A stretch of DNA of 64,000 nt from CAVSSX01 sp963730735. GTDB taxonomy: Bacteria; Actinomycetota; Acidimicrobiia; Acidimicrobiales; RAAP-2. This document shows, piece after piece, positions 46,310 to 55,419 of this stretch. Both the position numbers and the translations under genes were made by a program. A model generated the notes under the pieces. The model saw nothing but the letters and a program-made list of their open reading frames with translations. It did not search any database and was not told the origin of the DNA. The stretch is from contig CAVSSX010000007.1 of the NCBI GenBank assembly GCA_963730735.1, positions 1,116,001-1,180,000 of the forward strand. The letters are read 5' to 3'. Every line of letters begins with the position of its first letter. Within the stretch, counting starts at the first letter, position 1.

Positions 46310-47512
46310 GTGGGCACTGTCGAACTCTCGCCGGCCGAACGCCCGGCGGCGCTCTCGCCGGCCGGCGTCGAGGTCGTCCTGCCGGTGTACAACGAGGAAG
46401 CCGACCTCCGGGCCAACGTCGAGCGCCTGCGGGCCTACCTGGTGGCGTCGTTCCCGTTCCCCGCCGTGGTGACGATCGCCGACAACGCCAGCACCGACGC
46501 CACCTGGCAGGTGGCGTCGGCCTTGTCCCGTGAGCTCCCCGGGGTCCGGGCCGTGCGTCTGTCGGAGAAGGGCCGTGGCCGCGCCCTGCGGGCCGTCTGG
46601 TCGGTGAGCGAGGCCCCGGTCGTCGCCTACATGGACATCGACCTGGCCACCGACCTGGATGCGTTGCTGCCGCTGATCGCCCCGTTGCTCTCGGGCCACA
46701 GTGACGTGGCCATCGGCACCCGGCTGGCCCGTGGGTCCCGGGTCGTGCGGGGGCCCAAGCGCGAGCTCCTGTCCCGGGGCTACAACCTGCTCGTCCATGT
46801 ACTGCTGCGCAACGGGTTCTCCGACGCCCAGTGCGGGTTCAAGGCGCTGCGGGCCGACGTCGCCCGGTCACTCCTGCCGCTGGTGCAGGACGACGACTGG
46901 TTCTTCGACACCGAGCTGTTGGTCCGGGCCGAGCGCGGCGGCCTCCGTATCCACGAGGTGCCGGTCGACTGGGTCGACGATCCGGGCTCCCGGGTCGAGC
47001 TCCGGCAGACGGTCACCGAGGACCTGCGGGGCATCTGGCGGCTCATGTGGGACCGCACGGCCGGCCCCCCGAGCGCGGCCCGCCGACCGCCGCCCCAACT
47101 GGTCCGCTTCGCCGGGGTCGGCGTGCTGAGCACGCTGGTCTACCTGGTCCTCTTCCTCGTGCTGCGCGGCCCGCTCGGCGCCCAGGCGGCCAATGCCGCC
47201 TCGCTCGTCGTCTGCACGGTGGCCAACACGGCGGCGCACCGCCGGGTGACGTTCGCCGAGCGGGGATCGCCGTCGTGGCGAACCTGGATCGCCGGCACGG
47301 CGGCCGTGTTGGCCACGAGCCTGGCCTTCACCAGTGCCGCCCTGGCCGTGGCCGATGCGCTCGACCCCACCTCGGTGGCGCTCGAGGTGGCGGTGCTCCT
47401 GGTGGCGACGGCCCTGGCGGCGCTGGTCCGCTTCGTCCTGTTGCGGGCCTGGATCTTCTCCAACTACCGGCGACGGGTCGACCGCCGCCCGGTGCCGCCG
47501 CTCACTCGCTGA
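46310..47512 (+). CDS. GT2 glycosyltransferase fused to a GtrA-like membrane domain
   Basis: A 400-residue membrane glycosyltransferase. Residues about 20-250 are GT2, dolichol-phosphate-mannose-synthase type: VEVVLPVYNEEADLRANVER, ADNASTDATWQ, YMDIDLATDLDALLPLI and SDAQCGFKALRADVARSLLP. From about 265 there are four membrane helices of the GtrA/DPMS type (LVRFAGVGVLSTLVYLVLFL; VAVLLVATALAALVRFVLLR). Such proteins make polyprenyl-phosphate sugars and flip or present them. The start is GTG 46310. The 3' end overlaps the convergent acyl-CoA synthetase by 11 nt. Confidence 0.9.
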   Translation: MGTVELSPAERPAALSPAGVEVVLPVYNEEADLRANVERLRAYLVASFPFPAVVTIADNASTDATWQVASALSRELPGVRAVRLSEKGRGRALRAVWSVSEAPVVAYMDIDLATDLDALLPLIAPLLSGHSDVAIGTRLARGSRVVRGPKRELLSRGYNLLVHVLLRNGFSDAQCGFKALRADVARSLLPLVQDDDWFFDTELLVRAERGGLRIHEVPVDWVDDPGSRVELRQTVTEDLRGIWRLMWDRTAGPPSAARRPPPQLVRFAGVGVLSTLVYLVLFLVLRGPLGAQAANAASLVVCTVANTAAHRRVTFAERGSPSWRTWIAGTAAVLATSLAFTSAALAVADALDPTSVALEVAVLLVATALAALVRFVLLRAWIFSNYRRRVDRRPVPPLTR

Positions 47513-49151
47513 CCTCCGAGCGCCGCGCCGGCGCTCGCTCTCCCCCGAGCGTGCCGGCGATCACGGCATCGGCCCAGCGGTAGTCGGGCTTGCCGCTGGG
47601 CGACCGTTCGATGACGTCCACGGTCTCGAGCCGGCGGGGCAGCTTGTACCCGGCGATCTTCGACCGGCAGTGCGCCTGGATCGACGGCAGGTCCGGGGCA
47701 CGACCGGCCCGGGGCTGGACGATGGCGGCCACCGTCTGGCCCCAGCGCTCGTCGGGGGCCCCGACCACGATGGCGTCCATGACGTCGGGGTGGGAGCGGA
47801 CCACCGATTCGACCTCTTCGGGGAAGATCTTCTCGCCGCCCGAGTTGATGACCACCGAGCCCCGGCCGAGGAGGGTCAGCGAGCCGTCGGCCTCGACCGT
47901 GGCGTAGTCCCCGGGCATCACGAACCGGCGTCCGTCGACGGTCAGGAACACCTCGGCCGTCTTCACCGGGTCGTTGTAGTAGCCGAGCGGGATGTCGCCG
48001 AATCGGGCGATCTTGCCGATGGTGCCCGATCCCGGGGCCACCGGTCGGAGGTGCTCGTCGAACACCACCGTCTCGCCGAGCACCGAGACCGTCGGTCCGC
48101 TCGTCATCGCCGTGTGCCCGGGGCTGATGATGGACAACCCGGAGTTCCCGCCCTCCGAGGACCCGACGGCGTCGGTGATGAAGAGGTTCGGGAGTCGCTC
48201 GAAGAACCGGTCCTTCACCGGTCCCGAGAAGATGGCGGCGGAGGACACGACGGCCAGCAACGACGACAGGTCGTAGTCGGCGGCCGGGTCGTCGAGGGCC
48301 TCGATCAGCGGTTTGGCCATGGCGTCGCCGGTGACCATGAGTGCCGTGACCCGCTCGTCGTCGACCAGGCGCCAGACGTCGTGGGGATCGAAGCTCGGGA
48401 CCAGGACGACCTTCGAGCCGACGAAGCTCTGGCTCATCACCGCCCACTGGGTGGCCCCGTGCATCAGGGGGGCGATCGGGAAGTGGGTGAGCGGCGGTCC
48501 GGCGAGGCCCTTGTCGATCAGCTCCTCGGGTCGTTCGATCCGGTGCTTGGTCAGCGCATCGATCCCGCCCCCGAGCGCGTAGAAGACGTCGCGGTGCTGC
48601 CAGACGACCCCTTTGGGCAGGCCCGTGGTCCCGCCGGTGTAGAGGATGTAGTGGTCGTCGCCCGAGCGGTCGGCGAAGTCCCGGACCGGGGAGCCCGCCG
48701 CCATGGCGTCCTCGAAGGCCACGGTGCCGGCGACGGGGTCCGGGGCGGTGGTGCCGTCCTCGATGACGATCAGGTGGTCGAGGCCCCGGGCCCGGGGCAC
48801 CAGGGTGGCCACCCGCCCGGCGAAGGCCCGTTGGAACACGAGCGCCGCCAGGTCGGCGTTGCCCACGAGGTAGGCCAGCTCGTCGTCGACGTAGCGGTAG
48901 TTGATGTTGATCCAGACGGCCCGGAGCTTGAAGACCGCCCACGCCGTCTCGACCCACTCGACGCAGTTGTAGGCGTAGATGCCCACGTGGTCGCCGGGGC
49001 CGATGCCCTGGGCGGCGAGGTGGTGGGCCAGTCGGTTGGCCCGGGCCTCGAGCTCGGCGTAGGTGCGGCGGACGCCGTTGGCCACCAGGTACTCGCGCTC
49101 GCCGAAGGCGTCGACCGCCGCTTCGAAGAGGTCTGCGAGGTTGAAGGCCAC
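47502..49151 (-). CDS. Fatty-acid/steroid-type acyl-CoA synthetase (FadD family), second gene
   Basis: A 549-residue adenylate-forming ligase activating a carboxylic acid with ATP and CoA. It starts VAFNLADLFEAAVDAFGERE (GTG 49151). The P-loop-like motif is YILYTGGTTGLPKGVVWQ, and the later motifs are GYYNDPVKTAEVF, GDYATVEADGSLTLLGRGSV, INSGGEKIFPEEVES and the catalytic Lys in RSPSGKPDYRW. It belongs to the FadD17/FadD19-like branch acting on bulky lipids. It lies 73 nt downstream of a paralogue. Upstream residues to 49187 are in frame but show no family sequence. Confidence 0.9.
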   Translation of the reverse strand: MAFNLADLFEAAVDAFGEREYLVANGVRRTYAELEARANRLAHHLAAQGIGPGDHVGIYAYNCVEWVETAWAVFKLRAVWININYRYVDDELAYLVGNADLAALVFQRAFAGRVATLVPRARGLDHLIVIEDGTTAPDPVAGTVAFEDAMAAGSPVRDFADRSGDDHYILYTGGTTGLPKGVVWQHRDVFYALGGGIDALTKHRIERPEELIDKGLAGPPLTHFPIAPLMHGATQWAVMSQSFVGSKVVLVPSFDPHDVWRLVDDERVTALMVTGDAMAKPLIEALDDPAADYDLSSLLAVVSSAAIFSGPVKDRFFERLPNLFITDAVGSSEGGNSGLSIISPGHTAMTSGPTVSVLGETVVFDEHLRPVAPGSGTIGKIARFGDIPLGYYNDPVKTAEVFLTVDGRRFVMPGDYATVEADGSLTLLGRGSVVINSGGEKIFPEEVESVVRSHPDVMDAIVVGAPDERWGQTVAAIVQPRAGRAPDLPSIQAHCRSKIAGYKLPRRLETVDVIERSPSGKPDYRWADAVIAGTLGGERAPARRSEVSE

Positions 49152-49224
49152 CGCTCGAAGTAGAACAGGTACTCGTTGGCCGGGCAACCGGTCCGGGGCC
49201 GGCCTCGGCGCGACCCGGCGGGGC

Positions 49225-50865
49225 TCAGACGGTGGCGCCCGCCCAGGTCGCCGCCTCGTCGCGGTGGCGCCGGTAGTCGAGCTTGCCCGACGGCGAGCGT
49301 CCGATGCTGTCGAGGATCCGGACCCGTCGAGGGGCCTTGTAGTCGGCCAGCCGGTGGCGCACGTGGTCGATGAGCTCGGCCTCGGTGGTCTGGCCCCCGT
49401 CGACCAGCTCCACCGCCGCCACGATCCGCTCGCCGAACCGCTCGTCGGGGACGCCGACGACGATGGCGTCGGCCACCGCCGGGTGGGTCTTGAGGGTCTC
49501 CTCCACCTCTTCGGGGAAGACCTTCTCTCCGCCGGTGTTGATGCAGACCGAGCCCCGCCCGAGCAGCTGGATGCTGCCGTCGGCCCGCACCCGGGCGTAG
49601 TCCCCGGGGACCGAGTAGCGGACCCCGCCGATCTCCTTGAACACCGTGGCCGTCTTGGCCGGGTCCTTGTAGTAGCCGAGCGGCATCCGACCGCCGAGGG
49701 CCAGGACGCCGATCTCGTCGGAGCCCGGGGCCAACGGCCGGCCGTCGGGGTCGAGCACCTGGACCTTGGGCCCGAGGGTGAACTCGGCCGTGGAGCGGGC
49801 CTCGCCGGCCGAGGAGACGGACGAGCCCATGCCGAGCGCCTCGGACGATCCGAAGGAGTCGATGAGCAGGAGGTGCGGCCGGTGGGCCAGGAAGGCCTGC
49901 TTGACCGGCTCGCTCCACATGGCCCCGGAGGAGACGACCCCTTTCAGCGAGGAGAGGTCCCAGTCGTCGGGGCGGGCGTCGAGGACGTTCATGATCGGCC
50001 GGGCGAAGGCGTCGCCCACGATCACCAGCGAGTTCACGCGCTCTCGGTCGACGGTCTCGAGGAGCTCGACCGGGTCGAAGCGCCGACCGGCCAACAGGAC
50101 GACCCGACCGCCCTCGGCCAGGCACTCGGAGGCGGTGAAGGCCCCGGTCCCGTGCATGAGCGGGCACGAGGGGAGGACGACGGCCCCGGGGCCGTCGTCG
50201 AGGAGGCGTTGGCGGATGCCGTCCAGGCCGAGGTCGAGGTCGTAGCGGCGGATGCCGGTCGAGTTCAGCTTGGCGAAGAGGTCGTCCTGGCGCCACATGA
50301 CGCCCTTGGGCATCCCGGTGGTCCCGCCGGTGTAGATCATCAGGATGTCGTCGCCGCTGCGGCCCCAGGGAGCCCGGGTGGGGCCACCGTCGGTCGGGGC
50401 CGCTCCCTCGGGCCCGCCGACCACCTCCAGGTAGTCGGCGGCCCAGTCGGGGCGGGGACCGGTGCCGTCGTCGACCCACAGCCACGCCTTGACGGTGGGC
50501 ACCCGCGACCGGAGCCCCTCGATCCGGGCGGTGAACGTCCCGTGGAAGACGACGGCCACGGCGTCGGCGTTCTCCCAGAGATAGACCAGCTCGTCGTCGG
50601 AGTAGCGGTAGTTGGTATTCACCGGGACCAGCCCGGCCTTGAAGGTGGCGAAGAGCCCCTCGAGGTACTCGGGGCCGTTGTACAAGTACAGCGCCACCTT
50701 GTCCTGGTGCTCGACGCCCAGACCGAGCAACCACGCCGCCAACCCGTCGGCCCGTCGGTCGAACGCCGACCACGAGGTCGTCATCGTACCCTGGGTGATG
50801 GCCACCCGGTCGGCCTGGACCTGGGCGACGGTCTCCCAGATGTCGGCGAAGTTCCAGTTGCTCAT
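49225..50865 (-). CDS. Fatty-acid/steroid-type acyl-CoA synthetase (FadD family), first gene
   Basis: A 546-residue adenylate-forming ligase from ATG 50865 (MSNWNFADIWETVAQVQADR). The motifs are LMIYTGGTTGMPKGVMWRQD, IDSFGSSEALGMGSSVSSAG, LGYYKDPAKTATVF, GDYARVRADGSIQLLGRGSV and GRSPSGKLDYR, with the catalytic Lys in the last. It is similar throughout to the next gene, so an old duplication is likely. The riboflavin synthase gene ends 60 nt upstream on the same strand, making a possible ribC-fadD-fadD transcript. Confidence 0.92.
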   Translation of the reverse strand: MSNWNFADIWETVAQVQADRVAITQGTMTTSWSAFDRRADGLAAWLLGLGVEHQDKVALYLYNGPEYLEGLFATFKAGLVPVNTNYRYSDDELVYLWENADAVAVVFHGTFTARIEGLRSRVPTVKAWLWVDDGTGPRPDWAADYLEVVGGPEGAAPTDGGPTRAPWGRSGDDILMIYTGGTTGMPKGVMWRQDDLFAKLNSTGIRRYDLDLGLDGIRQRLLDDGPGAVVLPSCPLMHGTGAFTASECLAEGGRVVLLAGRRFDPVELLETVDRERVNSLVIVGDAFARPIMNVLDARPDDWDLSSLKGVVSSGAMWSEPVKQAFLAHRPHLLLIDSFGSSEALGMGSSVSSAGEARSTAEFTLGPKVQVLDPDGRPLAPGSDEIGVLALGGRMPLGYYKDPAKTATVFKEIGGVRYSVPGDYARVRADGSIQLLGRGSVCINTGGEKVFPEEVEETLKTHPAVADAIVVGVPDERFGERIVAAVELVDGGQTTEAELIDHVRHRLADYKAPRRVRILDSIGRSPSGKLDYRRHRDEAATWAGATV

Positions 50866-50924
50866 GTGTCCCTCAGCGGCGAGCCGCGGTTCGGGGGCCG
50901 GGCGGCCGGCCCGAGGTGGTCCGC

Positions 50925-51425
50925 CTACGAGCCGGCGGCGACGCCCGAGGCCGTCGGGAGGGGCCCGGCGTCGGCGAAGCCCTGCCGGATGCCCTGGCCG
51001 GCCCGGCGCGAGAGCTGCTCGGGCTCGAACAGCATCCAGTAGGCGTTCAGGGCGTGCTTGCGGGACCGGTTCCGGCAGACCTCGGCCACCACCGTCGGGT
51101 CGTCCGACTCGTCCTCGTGGACGAACACCTCGAGGATGGGCGTGTTGGTCATCAACTGGGCCTGCATGATCCCGGTGGAGGCCTCGTGGGCGCAGACCTT
51201 GTCGACCGGCTGCGCCCCGGGCATGCCGAGGGCCACGATCATCTCGCACCCTTCGAGCTCGATCAGCCGCTTGGCCGCCACGGCCAGGTCCTTGAACCCC
51301 GGGACGGTGCGGTGCAGGACCTCGAACTGCTCGCCGTAGCCGGGGCAGCCGGCCAGTTCGTCGAGCGCTTCGGCTCCCATGTCGTACCGGGCGAACATCG
51401 TGTCCACCACCCCTATGCGACGCAT
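50925..51425 (-). CDS. ribC: Archaeal-type riboflavin synthase (RibC, lumazine-synthase fold)
   Basis: A 166-residue protein that should catalyse dismutation of 6,7-dimethyl-8-ribityllumazine to riboflavin. It matches the archaeal enzyme (MJ1184 type), not the two-domain bacterial RibE. The markers are MRRIGVVDTMFARYDMGAEA, HRTVPGFKDLAVAAKRL, EGCEMIVALGMPG, DKVCAHEASTGIMQAQLMTN, ILEVFVHEDESDD and RRAGQGIRQGFADAGP. The length is right and no residue block is missing. The ATG at 51425 is clear. No other riboflavin gene lies nearby; it precedes two fadD genes and is divergent from bioA. Confidence 0.9.
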   Translation of the reverse strand: MRRIGVVDTMFARYDMGAEALDELAGCPGYGEQFEVLHRTVPGFKDLAVAAKRLIELEGCEMIVALGMPGAQPVDKVCAHEASTGIMQAQLMTNTPILEVFVHEDESDDPTVVAEVCRNRSRKHALNAYWMLFEPEQLSRRAGQGIRQGFADAGPLPTASGVAAGS

Positions 51426-51574
51426 GCGCTGGCTCCTTGCCTCTCGGCCTTCGACCCGGCTCCCTGCAATTCCGGGCTCGTTACCGTCCTGCTCAGACCC
51501 TAACTGCCGGCGCGTGGGGCCACCGACACCGCCCCCCGCTGGACCGCCCCGGGCTGCTGGTCGAGACTTGGGCC

Positions 51575-52903
51575 ATGGCGAACCCCTCCGAGCAGCCGAC
51601 GACGCCCGACGATGCCGCGGTCGAGGCCTGGGTGGCCCGGGACGCCGCCGTCGTCTGGCACGGCTTCACCCAGATGGCGGCCTACGCCGACAACGCCCCG
51701 CTGGTGATCGAGCGGGCCGAGGGCCGCGAGCTCATCGACGTGGCCGGCCGCCGCTACCTCGACGCCATCTCGTCCCTCTGGGTCAACACCCTCGGGCACC
51801 GGGTCCCCGAGCTCGACGAGGCCCTGGTGGCCCAGGTGGGCAAGGTGGCCCACTCGACGATGCTCGGCAACGGGAGCTCGGTGGTGGTGGAGCTGGCCGA
51901 GGCGCTGGCCCCGGTGGTGCCGGTCGACGAGCCGCACTTCCTCTTCGCCGCCGACGGCGCGGTGGCCGTCGAGCAGGCCCTCAAGATCGCCTTCCAGCAC
52001 TGGGCCAACCTGGGCGTCGTCGGGCGGACGCGGTTCCTGGCCCTCGGCGACGCCTACCACGGCGACACCGTCGGCGCCCTCTCGCTGGGCGACGGCGGGT
52101 TCTCGACCTCGGTGTTCGACGACCTTCGGTTCCCGGTGCTGCGGACGCCGGGCTACGCCGACCCGGCCTGGGCCGACAAGGCGGTGTCGGCGGTGGCCGC
52201 CCACGCCGACGAGCTGGCGGCCGTGGTCATCGAACCGCTGGTCCAGGGGGCCTCGGGCATGTGGTGCGCCCGGCCCGAGGACGTCGCCCGGCTCGGCCGG
52301 GCCTGCGTCGAGCACGGCGTCCTGCTGGTGTGCGACGAGGTGGCGACCGGCTTCGGACGCACCGGCACCCTCTTCGCCTCCGAGCAGTGCGGGCTGCGAC
52401 CCGACCTGTTGTGCCTGGGCAAGGGCATCACCGGTGGCTACCTGGCCATGTCGGCCACCGTGGCCTCGGGCCGGGTCTACTCGGCGTTCCTCGGCGAGGA
52501 CCTCTCGTCGCGGACCTTCTCGCACGGCCACTCCTACGGTGGCAACGCCCTGGCCGCCGCCGTGGCCCTGCGGCACCTCGGCCTGATCGAGGAGTGGGGC
52601 GTGCTCGACAACGTGGTGGCCCGGGCCGAACAGCTGGCCGCCGCCCTGACCGAGCGGGTGGCCGGCCACCCGGCCGTGGGCGAGATCCGTCAGCGGGGGC
52701 TCATGGTGGGGGTCGAGCTCCGGCCGCCCACCTCGGGCCTGCGCTGGGGCCGGCGGGTCTGCGCCGGTGCCGTGGCCCGCGGCGTGTTGCTGCGACCGCT
52801 GGGCGACGTCGTGGTCCTCATGCCCCCGCTCACCACCACGGCGGCCGAGATCGACCGGATCGTGGACGCCCTCGTCTCGTCGCTCGACGAGGTCACTCGA
52901 TGA
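51575..52903 (+). CDS. bioA: Adenosylmethionine-8-amino-7-oxononanoate aminotransferase
   Basis: A 442-residue PLP enzyme that makes 7,8-diaminopelargonate using S-adenosylmethionine. Substrate-side residues include VVWHGFTQMAAYADNAPLVI. LDAISSLWVNTLGHRVPELD, ALGDAYHGDTVGALSLGD and VCDEVATGFGRTGTLFASEQ (with the Asp that contacts the PLP nitrogen) follow, and the Schiff-base Lys is in LCLGKGITGGYLAMS (about residue 284). ATG 51575. Its stop overlaps the bioF start (ATGA). First gene of the forward biotin series. Confidence 0.94.
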   Translation: MANPSEQPTTPDDAAVEAWVARDAAVVWHGFTQMAAYADNAPLVIERAEGRELIDVAGRRYLDAISSLWVNTLGHRVPELDEALVAQVGKVAHSTMLGNGSSVVVELAEALAPVVPVDEPHFLFAADGAVAVEQALKIAFQHWANLGVVGRTRFLALGDAYHGDTVGALSLGDGGFSTSVFDDLRFPVLRTPGYADPAWADKAVSAVAAHADELAAVVIEPLVQGASGMWCARPEDVARLGRACVEHGVLLVCDEVATGFGRTGTLFASEQCGLRPDLLCLGKGITGGYLAMSATVASGRVYSAFLGEDLSSRTFSHGHSYGGNALAAAVALRHLGLIEEWGVLDNVVARAEQLAAALTERVAGHPAVGEIRQRGLMVGVELRPPTSGLRWGRRVCAGAVARGVLLRPLGDVVVLMPPLTTTAAEIDRIVDALVSSLDEVTR

Positions 52904-54054
52904 GCGGTCCCTGGGCGCAGGACGCGGCCTCCCGATTGGCCGCCATCACCGAGCAGGGCCAGTGGCGGTCCCCCCGGACCTTCGACGCCCTCGGGCCGGA
53001 GGGGTTCCTCGACGGGCCGGCGACCCCCATCGTGTCCTTCGCCTCGAACGACTACCTCGGACTCAGCCTCCATCCGGCGGTCGTCGGCGCCGCCACCGCC
53101 GCCCTCGAGCGGTGGGGCACCGGGTCCGGGGCGTCACGGCTGGTGACCGGCTCCCGGCCGGTCCACCGGGACCTCGAGGTGGCGCTGGCCGAATGGAAGG
53201 GGACCGAGGCGGCCGTGTGCTTCCCGACCGGCTTCGCCGCCAACCTCGGGGTGCTCTCGGTGTTCGGGCGCCCCGGCACCCGGATCCTGTCCGACGCCCT
53301 CAACCACGCGTCGATCGTCGACGGGTGCCGCCTGGCCCGGGCCGACGTCGCGATCGTCCGCCACGCCGACGTCGAGCACCTCGAGTCGCTCCTGGCCGCC
53401 TCGGACGTCCCGGCGGTGGTCGTCACCGACACGGTGTTCTCGATGGACGGCGACACGGCCCCGCTGGCGGCCATCGCCGCCGCCTGCCGGCGCCACCGGT
53501 CCCTCCTGATCCTCGATGAAGCCCACGCGGCCATGGGGCCGCATCCCGGCCCCGAGGTGCTCGACGACCTCGAGGTGCTGCGGGTGGGCACCCTGTCCAA
53601 GACCCTCGGCTCGCTGGGCGGGTTCGTGGCCGGCCCCCGGGCCATGGTCGACCTGCTGGTCAACACGGCCCGGCCCTACATCTTCACCACCGCTGTCAGC
53701 CCGGCCGACGCCGCCGCCGCCCTGGCGGCCATCGGGGTGCTGCGCTCCTCCGAGGGGGCGGCCCTGGTGGCCCGGCTGGCCGCCCACGTGGCCCGACTGG
53801 CCCCCGGCCATCCGACGCCCATCGTGCCGATCCTGCTCGGAGCCGAGGCCCGGGCGGTCGAGGCCTCGGCGGCGTTGCTCGAGGCCGGCCTGTGGGTCCC
53901 GGCCATCCGTCCGCCGACCGTGCCCGTGGGGACCAGTCGGCTCCGGGTCACGCTCTCGGCGGCCCACGAGGCCGAGCAGGTGGACCGGCTGGTGGCCGCC
54001 TTGGAGGTCCTCGGCCTTCGTGCTCCGGCGACCGAGGGGGCCGGTGTCGGCTGA
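52900..54054 (+). CDS. bioF: 8-amino-7-oxononanoate synthase
   Basis: A 384-residue PLP enzyme joining pimeloyl thioester and alanine. It has SFASNDYLGLSLHPAV near residue 47, GTGSGASRLVTGSRPVHRDL, ILDEAHAAMGPHPG and the Schiff-base Lys in VGTLSKTLGSLGGFVAG (about residue 230). The remaining C-terminal half is normal. ATG 52900 overlaps the bioA stop, and the bioD start (GTG 54044) overlaps its own 3' end. The three genes are translationally coupled. Confidence 0.94.
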   Translation: MSGPWAQDAASRLAAITEQGQWRSPRTFDALGPEGFLDGPATPIVSFASNDYLGLSLHPAVVGAATAALERWGTGSGASRLVTGSRPVHRDLEVALAEWKGTEAAVCFPTGFAANLGVLSVFGRPGTRILSDALNHASIVDGCRLARADVAIVRHADVEHLESLLAASDVPAVVVTDTVFSMDGDTAPLAAIAAACRRHRSLLILDEAHAAMGPHPGPEVLDDLEVLRVGTLSKTLGSLGGFVAGPRAMVDLLVNTARPYIFTTAVSPADAAAALAAIGVLRSSEGAALVARLAAHVARLAPGHPTPIVPILLGAEARAVEASAALLEAGLWVPAIRPPTVPVGTSRLRVTLSAAHEAEQVDRLVAALEVLGLRAPATEGAGVG

Positions 54055-54723
54055 GCCTCCGGCGCGACCGGACAAAGTGGTCCTGGTCGTCGGCACCGGC
54101 ACCGAGGTCGGCAAGACCTGGATGGCCGCCCGGCTGCTCGAGCACCTCCGGGCCTCGGGCGTGGCGGTGGCCGCCCGCAAGCCGGCCCAGTCGTTCGATG
54201 CCGGTGACGACCCGGCGACCACCGATGCCGCCGTGCTCGGCCGGGCGAGCGGGGAGGCGCCCGAGCGGGTCTGCCCGCTCCACCGCTGGTACGCCACGGC
54301 CATGGCGCCGCCGATGGCCGCCCAGGCCCTGGGCCGGCCGGAGTTCTCGGTCGACGACCTGGTGGAGGAGCTCGACTGGCCCGACGGGACCCAGGTGGGG
54401 GTGGTGGAGTCGGCCGGCGGCGTCCGCTCGCCCCAGGCGGCCGACGGTGACGCCGTCGACCTGGCCCGGCGGCTCCGGCCCGACGCCCTGCTCCTGGTGG
54501 CCGACGCCGGGCTGGGCACGATCAACGGGGTGCGGCTGAGCGTCGACGCCCTGGCCCCGGCGTGCCCGGGCCTCCGGCCGGTGGTGGTGCTCAACCGCTT
54601 CGACGACGCGTGCGACCTGCACCGGCGGAACCGGGCGTGGCTCTCGGGGGTCGATCTCCTCGAGGTGGTGGTACCGGGCGAGGAGCAGCGCGGCTGGTCG
54701 ATCGGTTGGGCCTGCAGGACTGA
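54044..54723 (+). CDS. bioD: Dethiobiotin synthetase, frameshift near the 3' end
   Basis: An enzyme of about 226 residues forming the ureido ring of dethiobiotin with ATP and CO2. GTG 54044 begins VSAEPPARPDKVVLVVGTGT, and the P-loop is GTGTEVGKTW. RKPAQSFDAGDDPATTDAAV and VVESAGGVRSPQAADGDAVD bind substrate and metal, and VVVLNRFDD is the nucleotide-base contact. As read, the frame passes through the GNAT gene to 54937. A one-base correction near 54683-54690 gives a natural end, ARLVDRLGLQD with stop at 54723, before the next gene. Confidence 0.9.
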
Positions 54724-54759
54724 CCGCTCGACGCCGGCGAGGTGGCACACTCGTCACCG

Positions 54760-55410
54760 ATGCTCACGGTGCCCACGCTTCGAGGTCGCCACGTCGTGCT
54801 CGAGCCGCTGTCGCCCGACCACGTGGACGGGCTGCTCCGGGCGGCCACCGAGGACCGCGCCACCTACGACTACACGTTGGTCCCCGACGACCGACCCTCG
54901 ATGGCCTCGTACGTGGCGGCGGCCCGGGCCAACCTGACGGCCGGGCGGGAGGTCCCCTTCGCCGTGTGCCGGGCCGAGACGGGCGAGCCGGTGGGCTCGA
55001 CCCGGTTCCTCGACCTCAGCGTCTTCGAGTGGCCGCCGCCGTGGCCGCCGACGCCCGGTGACGGGGCCGTCCCGAGCGACTCGACACCGCCGACGGTGGC
55101 CGAGATAGGGAGCACCTGGTACTCGGCCGGCGCCCAGCGCACGCCGGTCAACACCGAGGCCAAGCTGCTGCTGTTCACCCACGCCTTCGACGCCTGGGGC
55201 GTGGCCCGGGTATCGCTCAAGACCGACGCCCGGAACCTGCGGTCACGGACGGCCATCGCCCGCCTCGGGGCGGTCTTCGAGGGCATCCGACGGGTCCACG
55301 TGCCGGCGACCGACGGCACGATGCGTGACAGTGCCTACTACTCGGTGGTGGCCGACGAGTGGCCCGGGGTGCGGTCCTGGCTGGAGGAGCGGCTGGCGCC
55401 GTCGAGCTGA
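54760..55410 (+). CDS. GNAT family N-acetyltransferase (RimJ/RimL type)
   Basis: A 216-residue acetyltransferase moving acetyl from acetyl-CoA to a protein N-terminus or small amine. It starts MLTVPTLRGRHVVLEPLSPD, and EVPFAVCRAETGEPVGSTRF, STWYSAGAQRTPVNTEAKLL and the acetyl-CoA-facing segment VSLKTDARNLRSRTAIARLG follow. The last is the RimJ/L signature, with VFEGIRR after it. ATG 54760 gives the usual N-terminus; GTG 54742 is possible. It follows bioD by 36 nt but is not a biotin gene by family. Confidence 0.87.
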   Translation: MLTVPTLRGRHVVLEPLSPDHVDGLLRAATEDRATYDYTLVPDDRPSMASYVAAARANLTAGREVPFAVCRAETGEPVGSTRFLDLSVFEWPPPWPPTPGDGAVPSDSTPPTVAEIGSTWYSAGAQRTPVNTEAKLLLFTHAFDAWGVARVSLKTDARNLRSRTAIARLGAVFEGIRRVHVPATDGTMRDSAYYSVVADEWPGVRSWLEERLAPSS

Positions 55411-55419
55411 GCGGGCGGC

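Noticed and set aside
54724..54937. Extension of bioD to 54937 in its uncorrected frame
   Set aside because: The extension overlaps the GNAT gene and is out-of-frame Arg/Thr/Pro-rich sequence; the corrected frame ends naturally at 54723.
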